From NCBI RefSeq assembly GCF_040149665.1, contig NZ_JBEFLP010000001.1, positions 2,108,001 through 2,172,000 on the forward strand: 64,000 nucleotides of DNA. The letters are read 5' to 3'. Position 1 is the first letter of the stretch, and every line of letters starts with the position of its first letter. Source of the stretch: Sulfitobacter sp. HNIBRBA3233. Its GTDB lineage: Bacteria > Pseudomonadota > Alphaproteobacteria > Rhodobacterales > Rhodobacteraceae. The translations under genes were made by a program, and so were the position numbers. Below are positions 51,800 to 60,311 of this stretch, one piece after another. The notes under the pieces were generated by a model, which was given only the letters and a program-made list of their open reading frames with translations, was not told the origin of the DNA and made no database searches.

Positions 51800-51835
51800 T
51801 GGTAAAATAATATTACCAATTCACGTTCAAAGCAA
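51800..51835 (-). promoter_or_regulatory. Sigma-70 promoter and operator-like palindrome upstream of glcD
   Basis: On the minus strand TTGCTT (51835-51830), 17 nt, TATTAT (51812-51807). A near-perfect 19-bp palindrome (TGGTAA, 7 nt, TTACCA; 51800-51818) covers the -10 box. TGGT/ACCA half-sites are typical of FadR/GlcC/PdhR-type GntR repressors; no such gene is in the window. Confidence 0.65.
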
Positions 51836-51857
51836 CAGATTTGCAGAAAAGCTGCCG

Positions 51858-52535
51858 TCAGTGGCTGCGATACTTGATCCGCCGGTCATAGAAATCGGGC
51901 AAAACCTGCGGTTGCAGCCTGCCAGCGGGACTTGAGAATTTGAGAAACCGTTTGATCAATTCGAGCCGGAACCGCAGCTCGTGGGCATTGTTGAGCACCG
52001 ATTTAGACATCGGATCAAGCCGGTCGTCCGGTATTTGGCGCCCCTCGTGCGTGGCGCAGATATCAAGAAGCGGCAGGCCCACATCGCACAGCATCGCGAG
52101 GGCCAAATTATCGGTCAAGCCCGCCATCGGATCGGTCAGGCCAAGCCTCGGATGGTAAATTCGCTGTAGCAGTCCGACAAAGGTGCGGAACCGGAAGATG
52201 AACGCCCGCTCGCCGGTTTCAAGCTGGCGCACCATCAGATGCACACCGACAAGAATCAGCCCTTCAACCTCGATCAGTAATTCGGGAAGCGAGAGGATGC
52301 CTTGACCGCCTTCCAGGCGTTCAAGGCAATCGCGAAGCCCCTGCGCAACGCGGTTTTCGAATACGTCCTCTATCGCGCTGTTTTCCCCGAACGACGTCCG
52401 TTGGCGCATGTTGGGGCCGACAATTTCGCAAGACCTGACAAAGGGCTGTGATTTGGGTGATGCCAGCATGTTGATCACGAACTTCTGCTGATCGGACGAT
52501 CCCGAAACGGGGCTGGCAACTGCGGTCATTTCCAT
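51858..52535 (-). CDS. Hypothetical soluble protein, divergent from the CheB-CheR hybrid
   Basis: The 225-residue protein matches no family I know. It is soluble and mainly helical, with a Leu/Val-rich middle (LPELLIEVEGLILVGVHLMV) and a basic, aromatic end (KRFLKFSS to FYDRRIKYR). I chose MEMTAV as start since AGGT lies nine bases upstream; a longer frame reaches 52604. Sharing a promoter region with the CheB-CheR-PAS gene may hint at a signalling link. Confidence 0.65.
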   Translation of the reverse strand: MEMTAVASPVSGSSDQQKFVINMLASPKSQPFVRSCEIVGPNMRQRTSFGENSAIEDVFENRVAQGLRDCLERLEGGQGILSLPELLIEVEGLILVGVHLMVRQLETGERAFIFRFRTFVGLLQRIYHPRLGLTDPMAGLTDNLALAMLCDVGLPLLDICATHEGRQIPDDRLDPMSKSVLNNAHELRFRLELIKRFLKFSSPAGRLQPQVLPDFYDRRIKYRSH

Positions 52536-52604
52536 TTGAATACCTGTAAATTCGCTCCGTGTTTTTTCATGGTTAGGCAAAAGGTCTTGATACAAGGTAA
52601 ACAC

Positions 52605-52706
52605 CGGAGATGAAATTTAGGGCACTCTAATCTCTTGCTTTTTCTAAAAAAATTACCGTAGATTGAAGAAATATCTGAATTTGGGCCAAGCACTTTAGGG
52701 GTCTGC
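52605..52706 (+). promoter_or_regulatory. AT-rich promoter region of the CheB-CheR hybrid gene
   Basis: The gap is far richer in A+T than its surroundings. A possible promoter reads TTGCTT, 18 nt, TAGATT, about 40 bases upstream of the GTG start. TTAGGGG is a likely ribosome site. Confidence 0.4.
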
Positions 52707-55700
52707 GTGACACAAGCCACCGAAGACGATCTTACCATCATCGCCATCGGATCCTCCGCCGGAGGCCTTGAAGCGATCCGCGATCTCGTATCGACACTGC
52801 CGGCGGACCTTCCCGTCAGCTACGTCGTCGTGCAGCATATGTCGCCGCATCACAAAAGCCTGATGACAGAGCTGATCGCGCGCCAGACCGATCTGACCGT
52901 GCGCGATGTGGTGGACGGAACCGCGCCCATGCGCAATGTGATCCATGTCACCCCGCCCCGCACGGATGTGATTTTCGAAGACGGCAAGCTGCGGCTCGTC
53001 GAGCCCAGCCCCGAGATCGCCTCTCCGAAACCATCGGTGGACCGTTTCCTGACCAGCCTTGCGGACGAGCATGGTGAAAAGACCGTTGCGATTATCCTGT
53101 CAGGCACCGGCAGCGACGGATCATACGGGGTCCAGGCCGTTCGCGAGGCGGGCGGCATTACCATCGCGCAGGACAATGAAAGCGCGAAATACGACGGTAT
53201 GCCCCACAACGCTGTGCAGACCGGATGTATCGACCTGATCCTGCCGCCCGGCGATATCGGCACGCATCTTCAGAAAATCCTGTCTTCGCCGCGTGACTTT
53301 GGCGAATTCCGCCGCGGCGAGCTATCCGAAAGCCCGCTGTCGGACCTGTTGCAGATCCTGCTGGCGCGCACACGGGTAGATTTCCGCGACTACAAGCAGG
53401 CGACCATAAACCGCCGGATCGAACGGCGGATGGTGGCACTGGGGATTCGCACACAGGAGGAATACACGCAATTCTGCCGTGCCAACCCGACCGCACTGGA
53501 CGCGTTGTTCAAGGATCTGCTGATTTCGGTCACGCGGTTCTTCCGGGACAAGGATGAATTCGAAGAACTTGCAGGGCTTTTGCCGCAACTTGTCGACGCG
53601 CGCGAGGGTGGCCCCCTGCGTGTCTGGATCGCAGGGTGCGCCACCGGAGAGGAGGCCTATTCCATCGCGATGCTGCTGTCCGAAGCGATGGGCGGACAGA
53701 ACGTCAATCTGAAAACCCGCGTCCAGATTTTCGCGACCGACATCGACAAGGACGCGCTGCAGGTGGCGCGACGCGGTGTCTATTCCGTGTCGTCGCTGAA
53801 CGAGATCCCGAAGGCGCTGGCCGACAAATACCTGATTCGCCAGACCGACGGCGTGCGCGTTGTCGACAGCCTGCGCAACGCGATCCTGTTTTCGGATCAT
53901 AATGTCTGCCAAGATCCGCCTTTCCAGAAAATAGACCTGCTTTGTTGCCGCAACCTTCTGATATATTTCGGTAATTCACTTCAACACAGGGTGATGTCGC
54001 GGTTTCACTATTCCCTCGCCAGCGATGGATTGCTGTTTCTCGGCACGGCTGAGTCGGTGGCCGGCGCCGATGACATGTTCACACCCGAAAGGCAGGCGGC
54101 GCATATCTTCCGCAAGCGCACCCTGCGCGGTCAGAGCCGTACAAATTTTTCGGGCAAGCAAAAGAATACCATCTCGGCCCCCCGAGCGATCGAGACGGAC
54201 AGAACCGCAAAATCCACCGATCGCCATCTTTTTGAGGCGCTTGCCTCCTCGCTGGGCGAAGATTCGATCCTTGTGACCGAGGATTTCGCGATCGCACGGG
54301 TTTACGGCAATATCAGCCAATACATCGAAATCAAGGCATCGAGTTCGCTGAAAATGCACCTCGACCTGTTGCGCAGTCCCCTTCGTGAAGAGGCCCGCAG
54401 CCTCGTGACGATCGCGATGCGAAACAACGCCCACCGGTCAGGCGTGCGCCACCTTCTGAGCGAGGGTGACGTCTCTGAAACGCGCATAGACGTCTATCCT
54501 ATCGTGGCGCGCGAAATCAGCGAAAAAGCGGCCCTCGTGGTGTTCAACAAGGTCGCGATAGACGAGGCGAGGATTACGCGCCGCGAACGCACGCCGCCCG
54601 ACCCGGTCGAAAATTCAGAGCGCATCCAAGAACTGGAAAGCGAAATCGCGACCACCCGCGAGGCGCTTCAGCAGACCATCGAGGAGCTTGAGACCTCAAA
54701 CGAAGAACTGCAATCGCTCAACGAAGAGCTGCAATCCACGAACGAGGAACTTCAGGCCACCAACGAAGAGCTTGAAACGTCGAACGAAGAGCTGCAATCG
54801 ACCAACGAAGAGCTGATTACCGTCAACGAGGAACTGCAGGTCACCGCAGCCGAACTTTCGGGTCGCACCGGCGAGCTGACCAGTGTGATCGAAAGCACGC
54901 CCCTTGCGATCATCGTGATGGATAATGCCCTTCAGATCAGTCAGGCGACCAACGCCGCCGCGAATCGCTTCAACATCCGCAGGCCGATTTCGAACCCGCA
55001 TATCAGCCAGTGCGTCCTGCCCGAAGGGTATCCCAGCCTTGCGCCGATCTGTTCAGAAGCCCTGAAAGTCGGCGAAACCGTATCGGCTGAATTCAACTCG
55101 AACGACACGCGCGTCCTGCTGACCTGTTCGCCCTATTTCAACGTACATGGCCAGATCCTTGGCGTGACGATGGTTGTCACCGAATTCCCCGGCCTCGCGC
55201 GGGAGATGGAGCTTCTGCTCAACAACTCCAAGGTCTACGTCTGTCATCACACGCTCGATGGCACGATCCTGCGCGCATCGGAGAACGTCGCGCAAATGCT
55301 CGGCTACCGGCGCGAGACGGTGATCGGCCGCAACCTGTTCAAACTGGTCAGCAAGGATACGGCAAAGCACATGCGCGCTACCGATCGCGAGCTGATCGAC
55401 AGCGGCGAAGATACAATACGCACAACCTACAAGATCAACGATGCGAACGGGAATGACATCTGGCTGAGCGAGGACAAGATCGTCTACGCCCACCCGGGCG
55501 AGCAAAAGGCAACGATATACGCGGTCGGTGTCGACGTGACCGAACTGGTCAAAACCAAGGAAGAGGCAGAGGACCGTCTTGGCCAGCTGCGCATGCTTCA
55601 GGATATTGCAGGTTTCGGCTATTGGTCTGTCGACCTCGCTGACAAGACCGTCCACTGGTCTCAGGAAGTCTTTCGCATCCACGGCGTCGATCCGTCCGAA

Positions 55701-55928
55701 CCGGCTCCCGCGCTGGAGGATGCGATCAATTTCTACCACGAGGACGACAGGTCCGATGTCGCAGCCGCGGTCGAGCAGGCGATCGAAAAAGGCGGCGAAT
55801 TCCAATTCGAGAAGCGCATCGTGCGACGCGACGGCACCGTCGTGAATGTCGAAAGCAACGGACTAGCGATCGAGAACGAGGAAGGGCTGGTTGAGCGGCT
55901 CATCGGCGTATTCCACCTTCTGGAATAG
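52707..55928 (+). CDS. CheB-CheR-coiled coil-PAS hybrid signalling protein
   Basis: The 1073-residue protein carries a CheB methylesterase domain (about 8-190; S17, H44, D137), a CheR methyltransferase (about 200-480; SAM site AGCATGEE 309-316, FATDID, CRNLLIYF), a second region with PAS character, a NEELQ heptad-repeat coiled coil (about 635-715), then three PAS-type domains (about 720-1073). No histidine kinase domain follows, unlike many relatives. It begins at GTG behind TTAGGGG. It is a cytoplasmic methylation-linked sensor with unknown partner receptor. Confidence 0.9.
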   Translation: MTQATEDDLTIIAIGSSAGGLEAIRDLVSTLPADLPVSYVVVQHMSPHHKSLMTELIARQTDLTVRDVVDGTAPMRNVIHVTPPRTDVIFEDGKLRLVEPSPEIASPKPSVDRFLTSLADEHGEKTVAIILSGTGSDGSYGVQAVREAGGITIAQDNESAKYDGMPHNAVQTGCIDLILPPGDIGTHLQKILSSPRDFGEFRRGELSESPLSDLLQILLARTRVDFRDYKQATINRRIERRMVALGIRTQEEYTQFCRANPTALDALFKDLLISVTRFFRDKDEFEELAGLLPQLVDAREGGPLRVWIAGCATGEEAYSIAMLLSEAMGGQNVNLKTRVQIFATDIDKDALQVARRGVYSVSSLNEIPKALADKYLIRQTDGVRVVDSLRNAILFSDHNVCQDPPFQKIDLLCCRNLLIYFGNSLQHRVMSRFHYSLASDGLLFLGTAESVAGADDMFTPERQAAHIFRKRTLRGQSRTNFSGKQKNTISAPRAIETDRTAKSTDRHLFEALASSLGEDSILVTEDFAIARVYGNISQYIEIKASSSLKMHLDLLRSPLREEARSLVTIAMRNNAHRSGVRHLLSEGDVSETRIDVYPIVAREISEKAALVVFNKVAIDEARITRRERTPPDPVENSERIQELESEIATTREALQQTIEELETSNEELQSLNEELQSTNEELQATNEELETSNEELQSTNEELITVNEELQVTAAELSGRTGELTSVIESTPLAIIVMDNALQISQATNAAANRFNIRRPISNPHISQCVLPEGYPSLAPICSEALKVGETVSAEFNSNDTRVLLTCSPYFNVHGQILGVTMVVTEFPGLAREMELLLNNSKVYVCHHTLDGTILRASENVAQMLGYRRETVIGRNLFKLVSKDTAKHMRATDRELIDSGEDTIRTTYKINDANGNDIWLSEDKIVYAHPGEQKATIYAVGVDVTELVKTKEEAEDRLGQLRMLQDIAGFGYWSVDLADKTVHWSQEVFRIHGVDPSEPAPALEDAINFYHEDDRSDVAAAVEQAIEKGGEFQFEKRIVRRDGTVVNVESNGLAIENEEGLVERLIGVFHLLE

Positions 55929-55955
55929 CGCGCGATCCTGTATGACCCTCAGGAG

Positions 55956-56651
55956 ATGACACCCTTAGATTTCCTTCCCTATCTCGATGCCCTTGATCTC
56001 TCGGCGGTGGCCGTGTTGATCCTGTGCTGGGCCATTGTCGGTTGGCGGATCGAAAACCCGTCACCGGACAAGCCGTCCGTGTCGATCATCATGGCCGATT
56101 ATCGCCGCGAGTGGATGCAACGCATGATCGGTCGCGAGGTCCGGATATTCGACGCCCAGACCGTCGGCACATTGCGTCAGGGGACTGCGTTTTTCGCCTC
56201 CACCAGCGTGATCGCGATCGGCGGCACCATCGCGCTGATCGGCAACGCCGACCGGATCGCCGGTCTGGCCGAAGATTTCACAGATACCGCAGCGCCCGCG
56301 GTGATCTGGGAGATGAAGTTGCTCATCGTTGTCGCCTTCCTGACCAATGCTTTTCTCAAATTCGTGTGGTCGAACCGGCTGTTCGGATATTGCTCGGTGC
56401 TGATGGGCGCGGTGCCGAATGACCCGAATGACCCCGCATCCCCGTCCTACGCGTACAAGGCTGGCGAATTGAACATCGCCGCCGCGCGCAGTTTCAACAG
56501 GGGATTGCGGTCTGTGTATTTCGCTCTGGCGTCCCTGGGATGGCTCGCCGGTCCGATCCCGCTGGTTGCGACATCGATTGTTACAGTTGCCATCGTCTGG
56601 CGGCGGGAATTCGCCTCCAGATCGCGGGCGGTCCTCTTGGAACAACCCTGA
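55956..56651 (+). CDS. DUF599-family membrane protein
   Basis: The 231-residue protein has four membrane segments (about residues 13-30, 74-95, 114-135 and 181-205) and the DUF599 pattern MQRMIGREVRIFDAQTVGTLRQGTAFFASTS, then WEMKLLIVVAFLTNAFLKFVWSNRLFGYCSVLMGAVP. The function is unknown. AGGAG abuts the ATG directly, closer than usual, so the true start might differ slightly. Confidence 0.83.
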   Translation: MTPLDFLPYLDALDLSAVAVLILCWAIVGWRIENPSPDKPSVSIIMADYRREWMQRMIGREVRIFDAQTVGTLRQGTAFFASTSVIAIGGTIALIGNADRIAGLAEDFTDTAAPAVIWEMKLLIVVAFLTNAFLKFVWSNRLFGYCSVLMGAVPNDPNDPASPSYAYKAGELNIAAARSFNRGLRSVYFALASLGWLAGPIPLVATSIVTVAIVWRREFASRSRAVLLEQP

Positions 56652-56690
56652 GGGAGCCCTATATAACGAGGGTAACTTTGGACATTGAAA

Positions 56691-57044
56691 ATGCGTAAAA
56701 TCTTTACCCTTCTCGCGGCATTGACGGCCGCGCCCCTAGCTGCCGATCCTGCGACAATCAACAATATCGCGTTCTCCAAAGTCGGCGGCACATTCACTTT
56801 CAACGTGACGATCGCGCACCCCGACTCGGGGTGGGAGCACTATGTCGATGCATGGCGTGTGAAGGATCTGGACGGAAACGTGCTCGGTACGCGGCAACTG
56901 GCCCATCCGCATGTGGAAGAACAGCCGTTCACGCGGTCCCTGTCGAATGTCGAGATTCCTGCGGATGTGGATACGGTCCTGATCGAGGTCCATGACAATA
57001 CCTCGGGTTGGGGTCCGGATATCGCCACGGTAAAGATCCGCTAG
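56691..57044 (+). CDS. Small periplasmic protein of unknown function
   Basis: The 117-residue protein has a signal peptide (MRKIFTLLAALTAAPLAA) and a beta-rich mature part (GTFTFNVTIAHPDSGWEHYVDAW, RQLAHPHVEEQPFTRSL, IEVHDNTSGWGPD). It resembles conserved roseobacter secreted proteins without known role. The conserved His and Trp residues could bind metal or sugar, which is speculation. An in-frame TTG lies six bases upstream of the chosen ATG. Confidence 0.75.
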   Translation: MRKIFTLLAALTAAPLAADPATINNIAFSKVGGTFTFNVTIAHPDSGWEHYVDAWRVKDLDGNVLGTRQLAHPHVEEQPFTRSLSNVEIPADVDTVLIEVHDNTSGWGPDIATVKIR

Positions 57045-57049
57045 GGCAC

Positions 57050-57520
57050 CTAAACGCGGTGGTAGGGCCCACCCGACAGGATTGATGCGGCGCGATACAA
57101 CTGTTCCGCCAGCATGACCCTCACCAGCATATGCGGCCAGACCATCTGACCGAAAGAAAGCAGGTGGTCGGCCTCGTCGCGCAGCGATGGATCCACACCG
57201 TCCGCGCCGCCGATCACGAATGCCAGATCCTGCCGCCCCGCATCCCGCCAGCCTTCGAGCCGCCGCGCGAAACGTGGCGATGTCTCGACCTTGCCGCGTT
57301 CGTCCAGCACGCACATCACGGCACCTTCTGGCACCGCGCGGCGCAGCAACGCGGCCTCGCCCTGCATGCCCCCGCCCTTGCGGTCATCCACCTCAACGAC
57401 AGAAGCCGGTCCGAGAGATAGCCCCCGACCGGTTCGGTCAAATCGTTTCAGATAGTCGTCGATAAGCGTCTTTTCCGGTCCGGCACGAAGCCGACCGACG
57501 GCACAGATCTGTACCTTCAT
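57050..57520 (-). CDS. rlmH: 23S rRNA pseudouridine1915 N3-methyltransferase RlmH
   Basis: The 156-residue protein is full length for RlmH, a SPOUT methyltransferase: MKVQICAVGRLRAGPEK at the start, LDERGKVETSPRFA, FVIGGADGVDP (SAM knot), and WPHMLVRVMLAEQLYRAASILSGGPYHR at the end. It follows rsfS by seven bases, the usual pairing. An upstream in-frame ATG overlaps rsfS and was rejected. Confidence 0.95.
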   Translation of the reverse strand: MKVQICAVGRLRAGPEKTLIDDYLKRFDRTGRGLSLGPASVVEVDDRKGGGMQGEAALLRRAVPEGAVMCVLDERGKVETSPRFARRLEGWRDAGRQDLAFVIGGADGVDPSLRDEADHLLSFGQMVWPHMLVRVMLAEQLYRAASILSGGPYHRV

Positions 57521-57527
57521 CGCGGGC

Positions 57528-57929
57528 TCAGGACGTGGCGTCGCCTTGGGGCAACCACATCTTTTCGAGCTGGTAGAATTCGCGCACTTCGGGGCGGAAC
57601 ACATGGACGATCACGTCGCCCGTGTCGATCAGCACCCAGTCGCCCGAGTCCTTGCCTTCGGTACGGACGGTGAAGCCGTACTCGTCCTTGACCCGCTGGG
57701 CCAGTTTTTCGGAAATCGCGGTCACCTGACGCGTGGAACGGCCCGAGCAGATGACCATGTGGTCGCCGATCTCGGTCTTTCCGCGCAGATCGATCTGCAC
57801 GATATCCTCGGCCTTGTCGTCTTGAAGAGACGCCAGAACGGTTGCCAGAATGGCATCGCTCGAAGCCTGTTTGTGGCCAGCCGGGATCGGCGCGCCAGTT
57901 TCCGCAGTATGAGCGGCGTTGCTTTGCAT
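57528..57929 (-). CDS. rsfS: Ribosome silencing factor RsfS
   Basis: The 133-residue protein has an N-terminal extension of about 25 residues, then the RsfS core: DKAEDIVQIDLRGKTEIGDHMVICSGRSTRQVTAI, GKDSGDWVLIDTGDVIVHVFRPEVREFYQLEKMW. It binds L14 of the large subunit and blocks subunit joining. It is the first gene of an rsfS-rlmH pair. Confidence 0.95.
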   Translation of the reverse strand: MQSNAAHTAETGAPIPAGHKQASSDAILATVLASLQDDKAEDIVQIDLRGKTEIGDHMVICSGRSTRQVTAISEKLAQRVKDEYGFTVRTEGKDSGDWVLIDTGDVIVHVFRPEVREFYQLEKMWLPQGDATS

Positions 57930-57968
57930 GGTCAGGACAATGTCCTCCTGTTTAACGCGCCGACGGGC

Positions 57969-57982
57969 CCCCGGCGCCGGGG
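57969..57982. repeat. 14-bp GC palindrome between rsfS and the FAD oxidoreductase
   Basis: CCCCGGCGCCGGGG is a perfect palindrome in the 114-bp gap; as RNA it could fold only with a tiny loop. A role is unclear. Confidence 0.4.
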
Positions 57983-58043
57983 ATACATCCGAGTCTAAAC
58001 ACCGACCGGTTGCATTTCAATGACGGGGGCCCGAGATCGGCCG

Positions 58044-58712
58044 TTACCAGCCTTCTTCGGTGACAATCTTGTCCTTTTTCGCCCCGAGTTCGAGCAGCGC
58101 GTCCCGTACATCGTCGACGAATCCCTGGGGGCCGCAGATGTAGAACGTCCTGTCGAAGTCAGCCAGATGCTTCTCAAGGAAGGATTTGTCCACCTTTTCC
58201 TCTTCGACGCTGGTATTTTCTTCGTCCGTGACGGTGAAAAACGTCTTCAGGCCCGCCATCTTCTCCCACTTGCGACGCAGGATGATGTCGTTCTCGGTCT
58301 CGTTGGTGAAGATGAGCGTACAATCCATATCGCCCATCGCATCGTGTTTTTCGAGAATCGGGATAAACGGCGTGATACCCGCACCCGCCGCGATGAAGAC
58401 GCCCGCGCCGTGATCTGTGATCGCGCCGAACGGCTCCTCGATCTCCACCGTATCGCCCGGTACCAGACCCGCCAGCTGTTCCGTAACGCCGTCGTGGTCG
58501 AAATAGCTCTTGATGACAAACGTGAGGTGGTCATCGTCGGGCAAGGACGTGAACGTGAACGGCCGTCCCTCGTCTTTCCACCCCTCCTTGAGAATGGTCA
58601 GTTCGGTTGCCTGACCGGGCTTGAACGACAACCCTTCGGGCTTGTCGAAAACGTACTGGTGGACGTCCGGTGTCAGCTGCTTTTTCGACTGAAGTGTCAG
58701 TGTGTAACTCAT
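58044..58712 (-). CDS. FAD-dependent ferredoxin/flavodoxin reductase-like oxidoreductase
   Basis: The 222-residue protein has the FNR fold: RPFTFTSLPDDD (FAD), VEIEEPFGAI, FIAAGAGITPFIPIL (NAD(P) pocket) and FYICGPQGFVDDV near the end. There is no fused ferredoxin domain, so an external electron partner is required. AAAGGAGA upstream of MSYTL decides the start over a long in-frame extension into the neighbouring gene. Confidence 0.88.
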   Translation of the reverse strand: MSYTLTLQSKKQLTPDVHQYVFDKPEGLSFKPGQATELTILKEGWKDEGRPFTFTSLPDDDHLTFVIKSYFDHDGVTEQLAGLVPGDTVEIEEPFGAITDHGAGVFIAAGAGITPFIPILEKHDAMGDMDCTLIFTNETENDIILRRKWEKMAGLKTFFTVTDEENTSVEEEKVDKSFLEKHLADFDRTFYICGPQGFVDDVRDALLELGAKKDKIVTEEGW

Positions 58713-58747
58713 GTTGATCTCCTTTGCGGGATCAACACCGGAACACG

Positions 58748-60064
58748 CTAGCCGTTCCCGCTGTCGAGCATCCTGACTTCTCTCTGCGGGAAGGGGATCG
58801 AGATTCCGGCCTCCTGGAACGCATCCCAAAGCGCGAGGTACACATTGCCCCTGATATTCGTCAGGCCGCCCGTGGGATCCCTGATCCAGAACCTCAGGAT
58901 ATAATCCACGCTACTGTCGCCAAAGCCTACGATATGACACACGGGCGGCTTGTTGGTCAGCACGCGGGGCACCTTGCTGGCCGCCTCGATGGCGAGCTTG
59001 CGCACCTTGTGCGGGTCGTCCTGATAGGCGGTGCCGAAATAGATATCGAGGCGCACGAATTCGTTGGAGTGCGACCAATTGACCACCTGCCCCGTAATCA
59101 GGTCCTCGTTGGGGATCAGGTACTCTTTTCCGTCCCGCGTCACCACCGACGCATAGCGCGCGCCCAGTGTCTGGATCCAGCCGAATGTCTCTCCAAGGCT
59201 GATGACGTCGCCGGGTTTGATCGACTTGTCGAGAAGGATGATCACACCGGACACAAGGTTCGATACGACCTTTTGCAGGCCGAAGCCCAGACCGACACCG
59301 ATGGCCCCGGACAGAACGGCCAGACCGGTCAGATCGATGCCGACCGCGTTGATGCCGATGTAGAATGCAAACCCGTACATGAAGAGCTGGACACCCTTCA
59401 CCGCAAGCACCTGCATCGAGGGGCTGATGTCTTCGTTGCGGCGGATCGTGCTGGCCGTGGCCTGACTGGCGACACGGGCGAGCGTGACCAGAATGCCGAT
59501 CACCACCACGGCGGTAATCAGCGTCAGGATGGAGAGCCTGAAGTCGCCCAGTTCCAGCGCCACACGGTCGAGGAAGGCCGCGACATCGTCAGCAACGTTC
59601 AGGAAATAAAGCGTCGCGTAGATCCACAGTGCCCAGGTGACGATGCGCCGAAGCGGCCTGTTGCGCACCAGCTGCGCTGCAAAGGCGATACCGACCCAGA
59701 CCAGCGAAAGCGACGCGGCGATCCCGATCAGATAGGACCGCGAAGGCCATGTGAGGTTCTGCATCGCAAGATACACACCCCACGCCAGAAGCGAAAACCA
59801 CATCAATCCAAGACGGCGTTTGATCTGGACGATGATCCGCAGTTGCCACTTGGCCCATCCCTCGCGGCTGCGCACCCAGCTTTGCAGCGCGTTGCCGCTG
59901 CCGCGGTGCAGGACCCACGCGGCCCCGACCAGAACCAGCACGATGATGACCTGGTTCTGGCGCCAGCCCGGTTCGATCACGCCCGACAGAAACGCAAGGG
60001 CGTTGGACCAAAGCGCCTGAAGGGTCACAAGAAATTCGGCGAAAGGGTCGACGGATTCTTCCAT
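58748..60064 (-). CDS. MscS-family mechanosensitive channel
   Basis: The 438-residue protein has about five N-terminal membrane helices (to about 235), the pore helix GLAVLSGAIGVGLGFGLQKVVSNLVSG and the MscS beta domain (DKSIKPGDVISLGETFGWIQTLGARYASVVTRDGKEYLIPNE) with the cytoplasmic C-domain behind. It releases solutes under hypo-osmotic shock. AAGGAG six bases before the ATG rules out the longer upstream reading. Confidence 0.92.
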   Translation of the reverse strand: MEESVDPFAEFLVTLQALWSNALAFLSGVIEPGWRQNQVIIVLVLVGAAWVLHRGSGNALQSWVRSREGWAKWQLRIIVQIKRRLGLMWFSLLAWGVYLAMQNLTWPSRSYLIGIAASLSLVWVGIAFAAQLVRNRPLRRIVTWALWIYATLYFLNVADDVAAFLDRVALELGDFRLSILTLITAVVVIGILVTLARVASQATASTIRRNEDISPSMQVLAVKGVQLFMYGFAFYIGINAVGIDLTGLAVLSGAIGVGLGFGLQKVVSNLVSGVIILLDKSIKPGDVISLGETFGWIQTLGARYASVVTRDGKEYLIPNEDLITGQVVNWSHSNEFVRLDIYFGTAYQDDPHKVRKLAIEAASKVPRVLTNKPPVCHIVGFGDSSVDYILRFWIRDPTGGLTNIRGNVYLALWDAFQEAGISIPFPQREVRMLDSGNG

Positions 60065-60153
60065 GTAGGCTCCTTTTCGCGGAATCGTGGCACGATGCGC
60101 AATGCCCCGCAAGCGCCATTGCCCCAGCGCGCGCAACACTGTATCTTGCGCGC

Positions 60154-60246
60154 ATGACGAAGGTTTTCGATCAGACAGATCGCGCGCGCCTGCGCGAACG
60201 CTTTTTCGGCGCCACGCACACCGTGCTGGCCCGACTAAAGGGCTGA
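60154..60246 (+). CDS. Possible 30-residue small protein upstream of leuC
   Basis: A short frame codes for [20 protein letters not shown] and ten more residues, basic and amphipathic, ending at TGA 65 bases before leuC. No ribosome site is obvious upstream. It could be a real small protein, a leader, or chance. Confidence 0.3.
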   Translation: MTKVFDQTDRARLRERFFGATHTVLARLKG

Positions 60247-60311
60247 GCCGCGCATTCCGCGCGACACCAACCCTTTGCCACCACACATCACATCCAAGGG
60301 AGAGGACCGAC

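Noticed and set aside
54680..54850. Repeated NEELQ-coding units as a DNA repeat or CRISPR-like array
   Set aside because: They are in frame within the hybrid protein and form a heptad coiled coil; there are no spacers.
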